The notes: generated from the sequence alone by a model not told the origin. A stretch of DNA of 64,000 nt from Bedellia somnulentella (GCA_963576735.1 OY755198.1:2046001-2110000), one strand, 5' to 3'; counted from the stretch's first letter, positions 29,480 to 41,031 are shown. Program-made: numbers and translations.

Positions 29480-29770
29480 TTTTTTTTTTCAGTTTGTCCA
29501 ATGGACAGGCAAAGGTTTTTCAACCATGCAGCCTAGTCATTCGTAATCCTTTTTTCATCAGTATAATTTTTCAGTAAATGTCTTCCGTGTTAAAACAATA
29601 AGTTGTTTTTTGTATTTAAGTCGATACCGTCTTATATTTGTCTTCAGTTTTTTTATGAAGTAAATTATTTCATAAATTAAGTGAGTCGATTTGTCCATTT
29701 CATTAATTATCTCAAATTCATGTTCAAAGTCGAAGCTTGCTAGCGCTTCTACTGTCATTCCCAGTCCAAC
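29480..29770 (-). mobile_element. Short poly-A retro-insertion upstream of the BCD1-like gene
   Basis: CAAGTTT is repeated at 29473-29479 and 29771-29777. On the minus strand the 291-bp insert starts GTTGGACTGGGAATG, holds an open stretch of about 66 codons from ATG 29758, and ends in a run of 15 A. The near-3' phrase CCTTTGCCTGTCCATTGGAC resembles LINE 3' UTRs. It may be a 5'-truncated LINE or a processed retrocopy. It begins about 90 bases upstream of the BCD1 start codon. Confidence 0.65.
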
Positions 29771-29959
29771 CAAGTTTCCTTTGTTTTATTTATATTTACA
29801 TTTGCTTATCTTAATAAATTATAACCTAAAATAAAAATGCTGAAAAAGAAAAACCCTATACCTACATAACGACTAAATTAAATTTCATTTACTGTACATA
29901 AAATAAACCTATATATACAAGAGTATGTTAACACATTTTGGAGAAGACCTTCTAAGGAG

Positions 29960-30300
29960 CGCGGGATTGTAACTCCACTACCATAAATTTCTATAAGCTC
30001 GCCAAACAACACAAGGCGCTGAATGCCGAACGAAAGCCGAGCAGTCGAAAATCAAATGAGATATTGTTTCGTCATTTTGGGATTGGCAATTTTTGCATAA
30101 CGACGTGTCAGACATTTGCATTCGAAAGAGGTGAGAGTTTACTCTAGAGTGACCAAAACGTAATCTGCACAAAACCACATAAAACTTTCTGCCGCGATAA
30201 AACTGATTGCGACAAAACCAAGGCATAGTATCGTCAGTAACCTTAAGAGAAGAACACGAGAAGAATAAAATACGGCGGAGGCTATTTTCACCGAATTTTT
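29960..30300 (-). pseudogene. LINE A ORF2, C-terminal piece
   Basis: The frame GENSLRRILFFSC through MPWFCRNQFYRGRKF, CRLRFGHSRVNSHLFRM, CKNC and HLIFDC is the Cys/His-containing end found after RNase H in I-like LINEs. It ends at two stops (YRNLW, 29980-29975). The preceding piece ends at about 31043. Confidence 0.75.
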
Positions 30301-31042
30301 TTTTTGAAAATGAGATAGCAAAAATGTTGCCAGTTAAGAAATAATTATATGTGTGACCAGTCTAAGATGTCATTATGTATATAGGGGAGTTTTAGAGAAC
30401 ACTACCCCATTTCTTCCGGTGGGTGTACGTAAGAGGTGGTGTACGGAATGGGTGAAAAATAAAAACAATAATGATAAGGTTAGATACATGAATTTTATAT
30501 AATATTATTACAAAATTGTGATTGAAACATTTGTCATAACATAACCCTATGTTTAAAATGTTACGAATGACTCAAAACCTCACTAAAAGTATTAAACAAA
30601 GCACAGTTAGGAACAAAACTTCACTTTCATGAGCTTTAAATCAATATTTTACTTTACATTAAACGGTTTCTCTTGGAGACACTTTGTTTTGTTTTATAAC
30701 CTAAGCTAAAGTATTCCAGTAATTTTCTTATATAATTATAACTACAACAGCTCACAACACATCACATTATTATTATAACATATTGGAGTCAATTTAATAA
30801 ATGTAAGCGAGAAAACATTCACGCTAACAATAGAAAAATCCATTAATTTCAAGATTTACGTCGAACCAAGAAAATTAATTTCGGTGACAATAGCCAAACA
30901 TTGGCGGAAACGTCAAGATCAGCTGATCCTGACGTTCCTGATTTTCATTCGTTCATACTCATTCTTTATTTCGGTGATCGGTGATAAAAGCCATTCGTTC
31001 ATTCGTTCACACTCATTCTTTATTTCGGTGATAAAAGCCGCG
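30301..31042. other. Unidentified insertion splitting LINE A ORF2
   Basis: The sequence between the two ORF2 pieces has no coding relation to LINEs. It contains a direct repeat (ACTCATTCTTTATTTCGGTG at 30957 and 31010) and, at 30385-30440, a 5' fragment of a TATG-tail repeat (ACTACCCCATTTCTTCCGGT). Its termini are not clear. Confidence 0.5.
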
Positions 31043-32137
31043 GCGATAAAATACACCTTTGTTAAGAATCTCTGTACAATGTTTCCAGTGTTGATCCCAA
31101 ATATTACTCATTCTTTGCTTTAAGAGAGTAACAATATCAGTATAAGGAAGAGTAACATTTAATGTATTTGTTGTTAAATCAAGAGAAGTTATTTTTCTAG
31201 CCAATAAATCAGCCTTTTCGTTCCCAAAAACTCCAACATGAGATGGAATCCACATAAAGTCTACCAAAATATTGTTTTTATAAAGATCAAACCAAATTTC
31301 TTTAATGTCATAAATAATATAATGCGCGTGAGCATTTACTTTATTATTCCCTAAACTTTTTAATACACTCATGCTGTCAGACACAATGAGCCATCTTTTG
31401 AAAGCACCATGAGAAGACTGAATACGTTTTAAAGCAGTGAATATGGCAACAGCTTCAGCAGTGAAAATTGATGCATTCTTATCTATTTTATAACCTAGCC
31501 ATAAATTTAAAGTCTGACTATAAATTGCAAATGATACACTATTTTCATTTTTTGAACCATCAGTGTAAACAAAACTAAAATTATGCAATTCAGAAAAAAT
31601 CTGATAGATTTCCTCCTTTGTGCTTAAATTTGGATTAATCATAATATTCATTTCTGGATATTTACTTTCAAATGAGCCATCATAACATGGCATTTTTTTA
31701 TCAGTCAGATGAATATTTAAACTGGATAAAACTTGAATAAAATTATTAAGATCTTGTAAAATGTAAAAAGATTTACAAGCACTCACAGGTGTATTTACCA
31801 GGTTACTAAGTAATATATTATTGTTGCTAAAAAGTTTAAGAATAAATCGTTCTTTTAAATATGAAAAACGAATATGAATGGGTGGTAAACGACATTCAAC
31901 TTCCATTGAATTGATTGGAGTTGAGCAAAAAGCACCAGTGATAAGTCTTAAATTTTTGTTTTGAATTTTTTCCAGTTTTTCTATTAAGTTTTTTTCAGAA
32001 GCAAAACACATGAAACCATATTCAAAATGGCTACGTATTAATGATTTATACAACATTAAAAGAATTTTAGGGTCAGATCCCCAAGAAGATCCTGCTAACG
32101 ACTTAAGTATATTGAACGATTTATTGGCCCTAACTAT
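31043..32137 (-). pseudogene. LINE A ORF2, RNase H piece
   Basis: Open frame of about 365 codons entering from the DNA transposon boundary (IVRANKSFNILKSL). It holds the post-RT region (LYKSLIRSHFEYGFMCF) and a complete RNase H domain: D in FVYTDGSK, E in TAEAVAIFTALK, D in VSDSMSVLKSL and the WIPSHVGVFGNEKADLLA motif. RNase H after RT is typical of I-clade LINEs. The coding then breaks at the insertion near 31042. Confidence 0.85.
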
Positions 32138-32141
32138 AATG

Positions 32142-32975
32142 CTGCCGTCCCGAGACTAAACCGCAGTAATCGTCATTTTTGCGGTTTTCAGTTTTTCGTA
32201 GATTCTAAGAGTGCAGTTTCAGAGCTATCTAGTAAATTGATCCATATATTGCTATGTCATGTAGAAGTATTTTATTTAATTTTCTAAAAATTTATACTGC
32301 CTTTTAGACTCCCTCCTAAAAAAGAGCTAATTTTGATTTATTTGATCTAAAAAACTAACTAAAATGCAGTAATTCACTTACTTCCCGGCTTTTTTCAAGG
32401 TTTCCTAGGTAAAATGCAGTAAGTGCGCTAAGATTATAACTCGTTATTTAGTTCTTTGTTCAACGTCATTTTTACTTAAACTATCTAAAACGCAGTATTA
32501 TTGAGCTTCATACAATATTTTTTTACTGCTTTTAAAATAAAATATTTTTGAGTGATGAAAAGTGCCTAAAATGCAGTAAATTCAAATATTACTTCGCTTA
32601 AATCTGGAAAAGCTTATATTGACAAAACTCTAAAACCAACTAATACGCAGTATTTACATACATTACTTCGATTTAATTTGGAGAATCACTATCATATTTA
32701 ATTTATGAACTAAGTAAAACGAAGTAACTTCTCATGTTACTGCCTTTTAGCTTGTAGTGGACAGTTATTATTTTCTTGTAACTGCAAAACAGGTATAATA
32801 AAAACACTTACTGCAATTAAGTTGGTATTGCGTTGCATTTCTAAATCTTAATACTGACTAAATGGACGTAATGAACTAATTTACTGCGGTTTAATTTGTA
32901 CTTAAAATAAATATTTAATATACAGAACACCCTAATTGTAAGTATTTTGAGGTGATTACTGCGTTTTATTTAGTA
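32142..32975. repeat. Left TIR and subterminal (A)AAxGCAGTAA array
   Basis: Motif copies close to CTAAAATGCAGTAA occur near 32155, 32350, 32409, 32490, 32568, 32645, 32709 and inverted near 32880 and 32955, roughly every 60-80 bases. The spacing and number suggest repeated transposase-binding sites. Confidence 0.8.
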
Positions 32976-33734
32976 ACTGAAGTACGGTGCAGTCAAGTGT
33001 CAGACAAAGCTAAACGGCCGCGGATTGTAACTGGGTCAATCCGGCATTTGGTGCAAACTACATGTTCCAATGAATTTAGTATTAAAAATATAAGTAAATT
33101 AAAATAGTTTGAATACAAATTTATGCATTTCAGAGTAATAAAGTAGGCGCATAAATAGTTTTGTCTTTATGACTTTCCTGTAGTCTACAACGATCCAAAG
33201 ACACGTCGAAATTTCATTCATATCCTATGTTCCTGCTCCTGTACCTATACTCTCAAGTCGATGGTCATTACAATATCCGTTTGAGAAATAAAATTTTTAG
33301 TGGAATTAAAGGTTTGAGTAGTACCATTTTTTATTTAAAAAGGCTGTATTATTTAAAATACGTTTTTACCCAATTTTATTGAAATGTAATTTTGTCAAAG
33401 TATTTTTGTCATTCACATCCGCCTGCAAACTAAAATATTTACCTGAATCAAATCCATCCCTGGTTAGGTCGTTGACACTCGCGCGCGCGACTCGTCACTC
33501 AGTCGGCCGTTAGAGGTCAAGTAGGATGGATGTGCGTGAGTGCTGAAGAAAATATTCGCAATCTCCGTGGCAACTACGTGTTTTGGTACGGAGGTAGTGT
33601 GATTACCATCCTGCCATTGTTAATGTAAGTATACAGTTTATTTGTACTCGCTTTATATAGTTTTACTAGTTTTGGGTTGGTTTTGCTATAGATTCTTTGT
33701 AAAGGTTCGAAAATGCGTAATACGCATACTATGT

Positions 33735-33840
33735 TCGAAAGACTTCCGAAATTTCATTCGTCTCCTATGCATTACCTTCCGTTCCATCCAAATTTGTAAC
33801 GGATGGTAATGGTGAATTTCGGATGGTAATGAGATGAAAA
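33735..33840. repeat. GGATGGTAATG motifs left of the first transposase gene
   Basis: Exact GGATGGTAATG at 33801-33811 and 33821-33831, plus weaker relatives at about 33745-33790 (ATTTCATTCGTCTCC, GCATTACCTTCC). The inverted form, TTCATTACCATC, is arrayed at 38011-38105. The pair of arrays brackets the transposase gene like subterminal repeats of an inner element. Confidence 0.7.
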
Positions 33841-33951
33841 ATGTTCATGTTGTTTTGATCTGTTTTCCTTCATAGTTATCATTATTAGTTCCCGGATATG
33901 TATCTGGTCACTGCATTATATCGGAATTTTTTGTTGAAGGTAGAATTCGCC

Positions 33952-36900
33952 ATGCCGAAAGAAAAAAAAAGATTAACCAAGGAGGAAAAACTAGTTAAAG
34001 ATAGAATACGCAAAAGAGAAAAATATTCAGAAATAAAAAGCAATCCCGAAATTTATGCTATCCATAAAGAGAAAGAAAGAAAAAGATATCTTCTTAGAAA
34101 AGAGAAGAAAAAAATATGTAGCATAAAGGAAATGACGCCAAGAGATCAGAGGGAGCAAAGAAAACGGTAGCGTAAAAATTCAAAAAAATATTTAAAGAAA
34201 AAAGAAGAGCAGAGGAAACTTGAGAACATTTTGATAAACGATTCACCTCCAGAAAGCGATAGTGACGTGCAGAATCCTGAGAATAACGAACTTGAACGGG
34301 ATCCTCTGGAACGTACACCGAAAAAAAATGTTACTGCGAAAAATAAGACAGAAGTCAGCCGCCAGCCTGTTCAGGTATCTGGTGTGATAAGAAAAATGCG
34401 TTACAGACATCAAAAAGTGTTAAAAACATTACAAGAAGAAATTGAAAAACTGAAAAAGGAGAAGAAAATGTTAAGAAGAAAATTATCATTTGAAGTTAAA
34501 CGGAAAGTACGTGTAGAGGACACAATTGAAAAGAAAGTCACTGACATTGTCACAGATGTGAGACCAGAAAGAGTTGAAGAAGTTAAGAAGAATCTGCTTT
34601 TTAGTGAATCTTTGACACGAGACCTAACAGAAGGGTATAAGACTCTCAAAAAGACGGAAAAACGTACGTTTGTAGACACGGTGATGAAGAATAAAGACTG
34701 GCTAAAAAAATACAAAATCTTGAATAAAATGCCCTTCCGGCTAAGAAAAGAGATACCACAGGAAACACCAAACGTAATAAAGACTAAAATACAAAGTTTT
34801 TTCGAAGAAGATAACAACAGTAGAGTTGCTGCAGGAAAAAAAGAGTGCATCAAAAGAAAGGGTACAACAAAACAGAAGAGATATCTCAGTGATAATCTGA
34901 AGAACCTACATGAAAAATTCTTGAAAGAACAGTGCCAAGTCAGTTATTCAACCTTTTGTAAATACAGACCTTTCTGGGTAGTATTTCCGAATAATGAAAG
35001 GGACACATGCATGTGCAAACTTCACAGCAACGTAGATCTTTTATTGAGAGCCTTAAAAAGAGAAAAAATAACAACAGAAGCTTCAGGATCAGAAATGATA
35101 AAAAGTCTTTGTTGTGATAATTCGAAAGATAAATGTTTAAAAAGGACTTGTGAACTTTGCAAGAATACTGTTTTGAATTTCATGGAATTCACGAATGACA
35201 GAAAAGTGGCATATTACCAGTGGTTGAATGAGAAGCAAAAATACACAGACCGAAGTGGCAAAGAGAAAATAAAAATTGTTTGGACAAAAAAGAAAATTGA
35301 AGATTATCCTCGAAACCTCATCGAGAAGTTAGACGCCATACAGAACACATATTTGAACCACTGTCATGCTATTGCCATGCAGTATTTTGCTATAAAAGAG
35401 CTAAAACAAAGCATCAAAAATGACGAAATATTGATACACATTGACTTTAGCGAAAATTACTGCCTGAAGTATCATGAAGAGATTCAGTCGTTTCATTTTG
35501 GTGGCAGTAGAGGACAGGTGTCTCTACATACAGGCGTTCTCTACTACATAGACAGGGAAAAAAAAACACTTGCAAGTAAATCCTTCTGCACATTCAGCAA
35601 AAATTTAAACCACGACGCAGGTTCCATTTGGGCACATTTAACTCCTATATTAAAAATGGCACAGAATCTTGTATCACCGCTGAAAACCGTCCATGCCATT
35701 TTGTCAGACTCTCCCAGCAGTCAATATCGCAATCGTTACATTTTCTATTTAACTGCAAAATTAAATGAAGAAGTTCCTGACTTGGAAAAAGTGACCTGGA
35801 ATTACCAAGAAGCCGGGCATGGCAAAGGTGCTCCTGATGGGGTTGGGGCTGTCATTAAGCGAACTGCTGATAATTTCGTGAAATTTGGTGGTGACATTGG
35901 CTCGTTTGAGGCTTTTACCGAAATTATAGCACAACAAGTCCAAAATGTTCACATTGAAATCATAAGTGAAGACGAAGTAGCCAAAGACAGATTTCCGAAA
36001 AATATTCCATGCTTCAAAGGGACTATGAAAGTTCATCAGGTAAAAATAATACTACTGAGTTCTATTAATATTGCTTGTACCATTTTTACATTAAGTTAAA
36101 GTTTATTTTTATTTTTAGGTGGTTTGGTGCTCGTCACAGCCTCACATAATTGCACTTCGAAGCCTTAGTTGTTTCATGTGCGAAGACAACTACGTACTGT
36201 GTAGCCACGACAAACATTTGGGGAATTTGAATTTTGGTGCATTGTCCAATGAAACCTGTACCAGTAGCCAGTTGGTAGATGCCGGACAAATAGATGATGA
36301 TCTTCACATTGATTCGCCAACATTTGCGAGTAACATCGATCTGTTAGATGATAATAACCTTCAAATTGACTTGGCCTCTAACATGGACGTATTTAATAAC
36401 GACACTAATCTGGATACGCCAAGGCCCAAAGTACAAATTTTGTCTGATATACGACTAAACTGGCAGAATCACATGTTTTACAAAAAACCATCTGGTACTT
36501 TTAATCCATTTGATCAGCGCGATTTCGAAAAATTTATTCAAGGAAGGTCTGAGGAGCCTTACGAACACACAAAAGAAAACTCAGATGTGGATTATTCTGC
36601 TTCCATAGATAAAATATGCGAAAATTCAAACAAAGAAAATGACACCATGGAAATTGATCAACCCCACGAAGAACTTATTAAATCTAATAATTCTTATTCT
36701 GAAAATGTCTTGGATGTCAATGGGAAATATGACATAGATGATTGGGTGATCGTAGAGTATAAAATTCGTACTAAATCATGCTATTTCATTGGTAAAATAG
36801 TCCAAAAAGTTACTACCAGAGAATACAAATTGCACTTCTTGAAGAGGGCTCAGGGCGTTAAAGAAGGTACAAAGTTTGGTTGGCCAATAAACACTGATGA

Positions 36901-37006
36901 AGACACTGTACCAGAATCCCAAATTATTCACCATTTGGAGGAACCTCAGAAAAACAGAAGAGGACAATTAATTTTTTCTAAGTTGCCAAATCTTAATTTT
37001 AAGTGA
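33952..37006 (+). CDS. DDE-like transposase, nearly intact, one in-frame TAG, one intron
   Basis: Exon 1 is 33952-36039 and exon 2 is 36119-37006, with GTAAAA and TTTTTAG intron ends and phase 0. The product would be 991 residues if the single TAG at 34168-34170 (codon 73) were read through. Residues 1-110 are very basic. A coiled-coil-like Lys/Glu stretch lies near 140-185. A Cys-rich part (CMCKLHSN; CCDNSKDKCLKRTCELC) precedes the probable catalytic positions D498 (HIDFSENY), D586 (LSDSPSSQYRN) and E620 (QEAGHGKGAPDG). The C-terminus (DDWVIVEYKI, GKIVQKV, FGWPINTDED) resembles a Tudor/SH3-like module. In the homologous copy at 25.9 kb the amber position aligns with Trp. An upstream ATG at 33898 is in frame. 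I cannot name the superfamily. Confidence 0.75.
36040..36118 (+). other. Intron of the transposase gene
   Basis: 79-base intron, GTAAAAATAA...TTATTTTTAG, rich in T near the acceptor. Splicing joins MKVHQ to VVWCSSQPHI without a frame change. Confidence 0.8.
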
Positions 37007-37086
37007 CGTTTCTGCGTTGTTGATTTAACAATTGATCTCAAATTTGTTCCTATTGAAGTAATAATTACATGTTATTACATGTTTTA

Positions 37087-37800
37087 ACTAGTGATAGGTA
37101 GATTACTGTACCTTCTGGTGACAAATTGTTTTTATTTGTGTAGATGTAGTGAAAACAATTGTTTTTATTTGTGTAGATTATTTTAGTTTTGTGATCATTA
37201 TGATTATTTTTGTTTGATGTTGTTGTTACGATGATTACCTCATAATTTCAATTCTCAATGGCTATTAAGAAAAAACTTGTGAGATTGCTTATTGTTTCGA
37301 TAAAAATAATTTAATAGAGATTATTGAGTTAGTATTATTACGTTTTTAAGAAGAATGATAATGTTCTAAGCTTTCCTATTATGTTGTTTACGTTTTGAAT
37401 ATTTGTTTTAAAAATGACTACTAGTGATAGGTATATTACTGTACTGGTGAAAAATTGTAGAGACCCGAACGGCCAGCGGAATATTATTTTATAACGATTT
37501 TTGTTTGTTTTGAGATAACAATTGTTTTTATTTGTGTAGCTTATTTTAGTTTTGTGATTATTATGATTATTTTTGTTTGATGTTGTTGTTACGATGATTA
37601 CCTGATAATTTCAATTCTCAATATTGCAATTAGGAAAAAAACTTGTGAGATTGCTTATTGTTTCGATAAAAAATATTTAATAAGTAGAGATTATTGAGTC
37701 TGCGAAGTATTATTACGTTTTTAAGAAGAATGATAAAGTTCTAAGCTTTCCTATGCTATAATTATGTTAGTCAAAACATAATTATGTTGTTTACGTTTTA
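37087..37800 (+). repeat. Tandem duplication (about 350 bp, two units) downstream of the transposase
   Basis: ACTAGTGATAGGTA begins units at 37087 and 37421. Both contain CAATTGTTTTTATTTGTGTA, GATGTTGTTGTTACGATGAT and GAAGAATGATAA. Unit two has a small insertion (CCGAACGGCCAGCGG). Probably in the 3' UTR. Confidence 0.8.
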
Positions 37801-38010
37801 AATATTTGTTTTAAAAATGTTTTAAAATTACCTACTAAGTGACCAAAAAATTAAAAGACTTATTCATGGTTGTGAAATAAATAACAATGTACCTTTTTAG
37901 ATATTATTATGTTATAATTTTGATCTTTTGAATAAAAGTACTGATTTGAAAGAACTTTGTGGACTTAATTTAAACCAACAGTAAATTATTCTCCTCTCTC
38001 TTCTTTAATT

Positions 38011-38105
38011 TTTCATTACCATCTATTATAATTTCATTACCATCGCAAAGTTTCATTCCTTTCCAGACCTAATTCATTACCATCCTGACGTATTTCATTA
38101 CCATC
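38011..38105. repeat. TTCATTACCATC array right of the first transposase gene
   Basis: Exact or near-exact copies at 38011, 38032, 38073 and 38093, with a degenerate one at 38051 (TTTCATTCCTTTCC). They are inverted relative to the motifs at 33801 and 33821. Confidence 0.8.
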
Positions 38106-38249
38106 TATTCCTTAATTACCTTCCATCGTTTTTCTGAGCGTATAAAAGTAATACACAAGTGCCTTTCGCACAGTTTCGTAGCTATATTGAAGCTAAACAA
38201 TAGTAAAAGATAAAAAATTCAGAAACTTACATTATTTTTTAAAATTGAA

Positions 38250-39984
38250 TCAAATTTAACGAACTGGCGGAACGACCCAACTTATAAGTATGTTTTATCC
38301 AAAGAAGAAGACGTGACTATTGACGTTTGTAAAACCTTTTTTCTGGGTACACTCGGCTACAAACCAAAGAACGACAAACACATTCTGTCAGTACTTAAAA
38401 AGTCTATTACAGATCAGTGTGACAAAAGAGATGGCCGCAATTTAAAACCCACAATTATTGACAGGGAGTTAATTAAACAACATATCGAATCGTTCAATCC
38501 AGAAGTGCATCATTAACGTAGGAGTCATGCACCTAATAGAAGGTATCTACCAAGTGATCTTACGATTACAGACATGTTCAATAATTTCATCGCAAAGTAT
38601 TCGGGCTACTGCAGTATGGGGACATACAGAGACACTCTGTCTAACGAAAAGAACATATCGTTCGCGAAGCTTGGCCACGAGCAGTGTGATATGTGTGAAA
38701 AATTGGACCTACACAATCCAATTCATGTCAAAGATGGCTATGCTAATGATTGCGCGATTTGCGAAATGCATGCTCGCCACATACGCCGCTATACCCAAGC
38801 TCGAATAAAATACGATGCCGATAAAGCGCAGCCATGTCCACCGAGTGTCACTTTTGTTTCTGTTGACCTGCAAAAAGTGATAATGCTACTCCGATTAGAT
38901 GTTTTTAAAACTGTATTATTTTGTCCGAGATTAGTAGCATATAATGAAACTTTTGTTCCCCTTCACAATTTTACATCCGGTGATGTCTTTTCTGCGGTGT
39001 GGCACGAAGGTATAGCAGGACGTTACCAAGAAGATCTCGTGAGTACTTACCGTTCCATTTTTTCTCAGCAACCGGGACGCAAAACATATAATTTTATGGG
39101 TTGATAACTGCTCGGCCCAGAATAAAAACTATTGCCTGTTCACATTTCTAATCACTATCATAAATTGCTCAGACATAGCTAGCACTCAAATAGAATTAAC
39201 ATTTTTTGAACCAGGGCACACCTTTATGTCGGCTGATTCATTCCACCACTTCGTTGAACAGTCCCTGGCCAAAAAAGGAAAAGTCTATGACTACCAAGAT
39301 TTTTTAGATTGTAATACTAATATTAATCAATTTCTTCGCTTAATTCCGCTAAATAATACCTGCAGTCTTCATGCAACATGCACTGTGCACCGCCCGCTCT
39401 CCCACTTACAAGAAATCGAAAAGCAGACAATGTACCACACACACACCCGCAAGCGAAAACCACAGGCAACCACAAACATGCGACGCGTTTCGACTCAACA
39501 CGAGTCATTGACGAGCAGTTAGTAGACAGTTCGGCAGCTGACCACCGAGTGAGTGAGAGTTTAGATTGTATAAAGCAATCAATTAAGTCTGGAAATGTAA
39601 TTACTAAAGATATGCAAATACATGATTTTTATAATTACAAATCTCACATCGCAGAGACAAAAATGAAGGACAGTGACGGAAATAGAATATACTTAAGAGA
39701 TATTGTGCAAGTTATGGTAAAACGAGGAGATTACAAGCTGTATTACAAAACTGATTATGAGGAATGTGAGTATAAGCATCTGTTTTGCTTAAAAAATACA
39801 AAAAAATCCAATAGCTACTCAAAAAACTGACCTTTGTGGAATAGAAGTGGATAGAAAAGCTAAGCTTTTAAAAGACGTAGGCCCGTTAATGCCAGAAAAT
39901 AGGTTACTATTTTGGAAAAATCTTACTACTTACAGTGGTGCAGCTAAAAAAAAGGGGGTTGTATTCGACGTTGATGACGAGTAG
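38250..39984 (+). pseudogene. Second DDE-like transposase (GHT family), decayed
   Basis: The frame starts near NWRNDPTYKYVLSKEED and includes TFFLGTLGYKPKNDKHI, HAPNRRYLPSDLTI, a Cys-rich knuckle (CDMCEKLDLHNP and CAICEMHARHI), the second catalytic motif VDNCSAQNKN (about 39105) and GHTFMSADSFHHFVEQSL (about 39219). It ends VVFDVDDE at 39982. Damage: TAA at 38514-38516 where a Tyr codon is expected before RRSHAPN, a one-base shift near 39078, a 246-bp insertion at 39314-39559, and another shift near 39810. The N-terminus is missing. It is probably the original transposase of the 8.9-kb element, but that is inferred from position only. Confidence 0.7.
39314..39559. mobile_element. 246-bp insertion with 11-bp target duplication
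   Basis: TTTAGATTGTA is repeated at 39303-39313 and 39560-39570. Removing the insert and one copy restores the frame (FLDCIKQSIKSG). The insert is GC-richer than its surroundings, with ACACACACACCCGCAAGCG and TCGACTCAACACGAGTCATTG. The duplication length suggests a retroposed SINE-like element; it has no visible A tail. Confidence 0.75.
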
Positions 39985-40659
39985 TTCTTTTATTATTTTC
40001 CGAACTTAAAGTGTATTAATTAAGGCTATTTTTAAATTACCTGTTCCGTAAAACTAAGTTACAAATAACGTGCCATATTTAAATGTGTTTTTCCTACTTA
40101 AACGACCGTCATTTATTTTATAGAAGGGTGTTTAACATTCCTAAGAGTAAGACGTTTCATATACAATTGTACCTACCTCACAGTTACCTAGGCATAAAGA
40201 GAAAGCTCAAATAGTTTTAAAATATGTATACTTACTTACCTAGTTTGTTGCTAAGGTAGTGGTAATATTTTGTTCCTAACGGCCGCCTTACTGAATATTT
40301 TCGAGGTAAATCTAGATGTAAGATAATTTTTAATACTGATTTTGAAAGACTGTGCATAAGACTGTAGTAGTAATAGAATTTTAAACTACCTTTTTATTAT
40401 GATTATGTTGCTTCTAAAGCTTTTGTTACGAAGGTTGTTAGATTTATAGTTTTTTTGTGATTAATTAGGTATGTGCCCACCTAACTGCCGCCTAGCGGGA
40501 TGGTTCCTAGATGTAAGCTAAGAACTGATTTTTATATAATTCAATAAAGGATTGATTTAAAGTTTAACTAGCATTTTTATTCATAAAGATTTATTTTTTG
40601 CTGATACTGCCAGATCTTTGTATTTACTGTCCCTACAAATCTGATAATTCATAGCACAT
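39985..40659. other. No gene seen; AT-rich, inside the DNA transposon
   Basis: Non-coding region between the second transposase pseudogene and the right GCAGTAA array. Probably 3' UTR sequence. Confidence 0.45.
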
Positions 40660-41028
40660 AACAAATTAAAATGCAGTACTTTCAGCAACTTTACTGCGCT
40701 TTAGCTAGGATCCTTAACGAGAAAAATATCAAAAAAGCAGTAATAGCTTATTTTACGGCATTTTAGTTTGGAAACGTTTAAAAAACCGTAGCAGTAATGG
40801 TAACAGAAATCACCTGAGTTCACTAAAAATACCATAATTTATTTAGTTGACGCACCATGTACTTTATTTTGTACTTATTTTTAAGCCAGATAACCCTAGT
40901 TTCATTTGTCATTCAAAGATTAATTATAAACTTAGTGGTAACAAAGTTAAGCCATTTTGAAACCTTTAAACGCGTTTTTCTCGAAATCACCAATTTTCAC
41001 TTACTGCGGTTTAGTCTCGGGACGGCAG
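40660..41028. repeat. Right subterminal GCAGTAA array and TIR
   Basis: AAAATGCAGTACTTT near 40668, TTTACTGCGCTTTAG near 40691, AAAAAGCAGTAATAG near 40732, GTAGCAGTAATGG near 40790, and the terminal TTACTGCGGTTTAGTCTCGG. The motif is the same as at the left end, in mixed orientation. Confidence 0.8.
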
Positions 41029-41031
41029 AAT

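Larger units (their letters stand above)
32142..41028 (+). mobile_element. 8.9-kb DNA transposon with 28-bp TIRs and GCAGTAA arrays
   Basis: The left end reads CTGCCGTCCCGAGACTAAAC... and the right end is its exact complement over 28 bases. AAT is present at both flanks (32138-32140 and 41029-41031) with one extra G at 32141, suggesting a 3-bp duplication. Excision rejoins the LINE A ORF in frame. Inside are subterminal motif arrays, a nearly intact transposase gene (33952-37006) with its own CATTACCATC array, and a decayed second transposase gene (38250-39984). I infer that the first gene belongs to a nested inner element, whose exact ends I could not locate. Confidence 0.85.

Noticed and set aside
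29558..29773. Small host gene of 71 codons
   Set aside because: The frame lies within a poly-A tailed insert with target duplication, and has no homologue that I recognise. Treated as a retro-insertion.
32142..32975. CRISPR or iteron-like origin from evenly spaced GCAGTAA motifs
   Set aside because: Motifs are short, degenerate and mirrored at the other end of a transposon with TIRs; transposase-binding sites explain them better.
33952..37006. Domesticated host gene rather than transposase
   Set aside because: It lies inside a transposon with clear TIRs, has an amber codon and has a broken homologue in another transposon of the same window.
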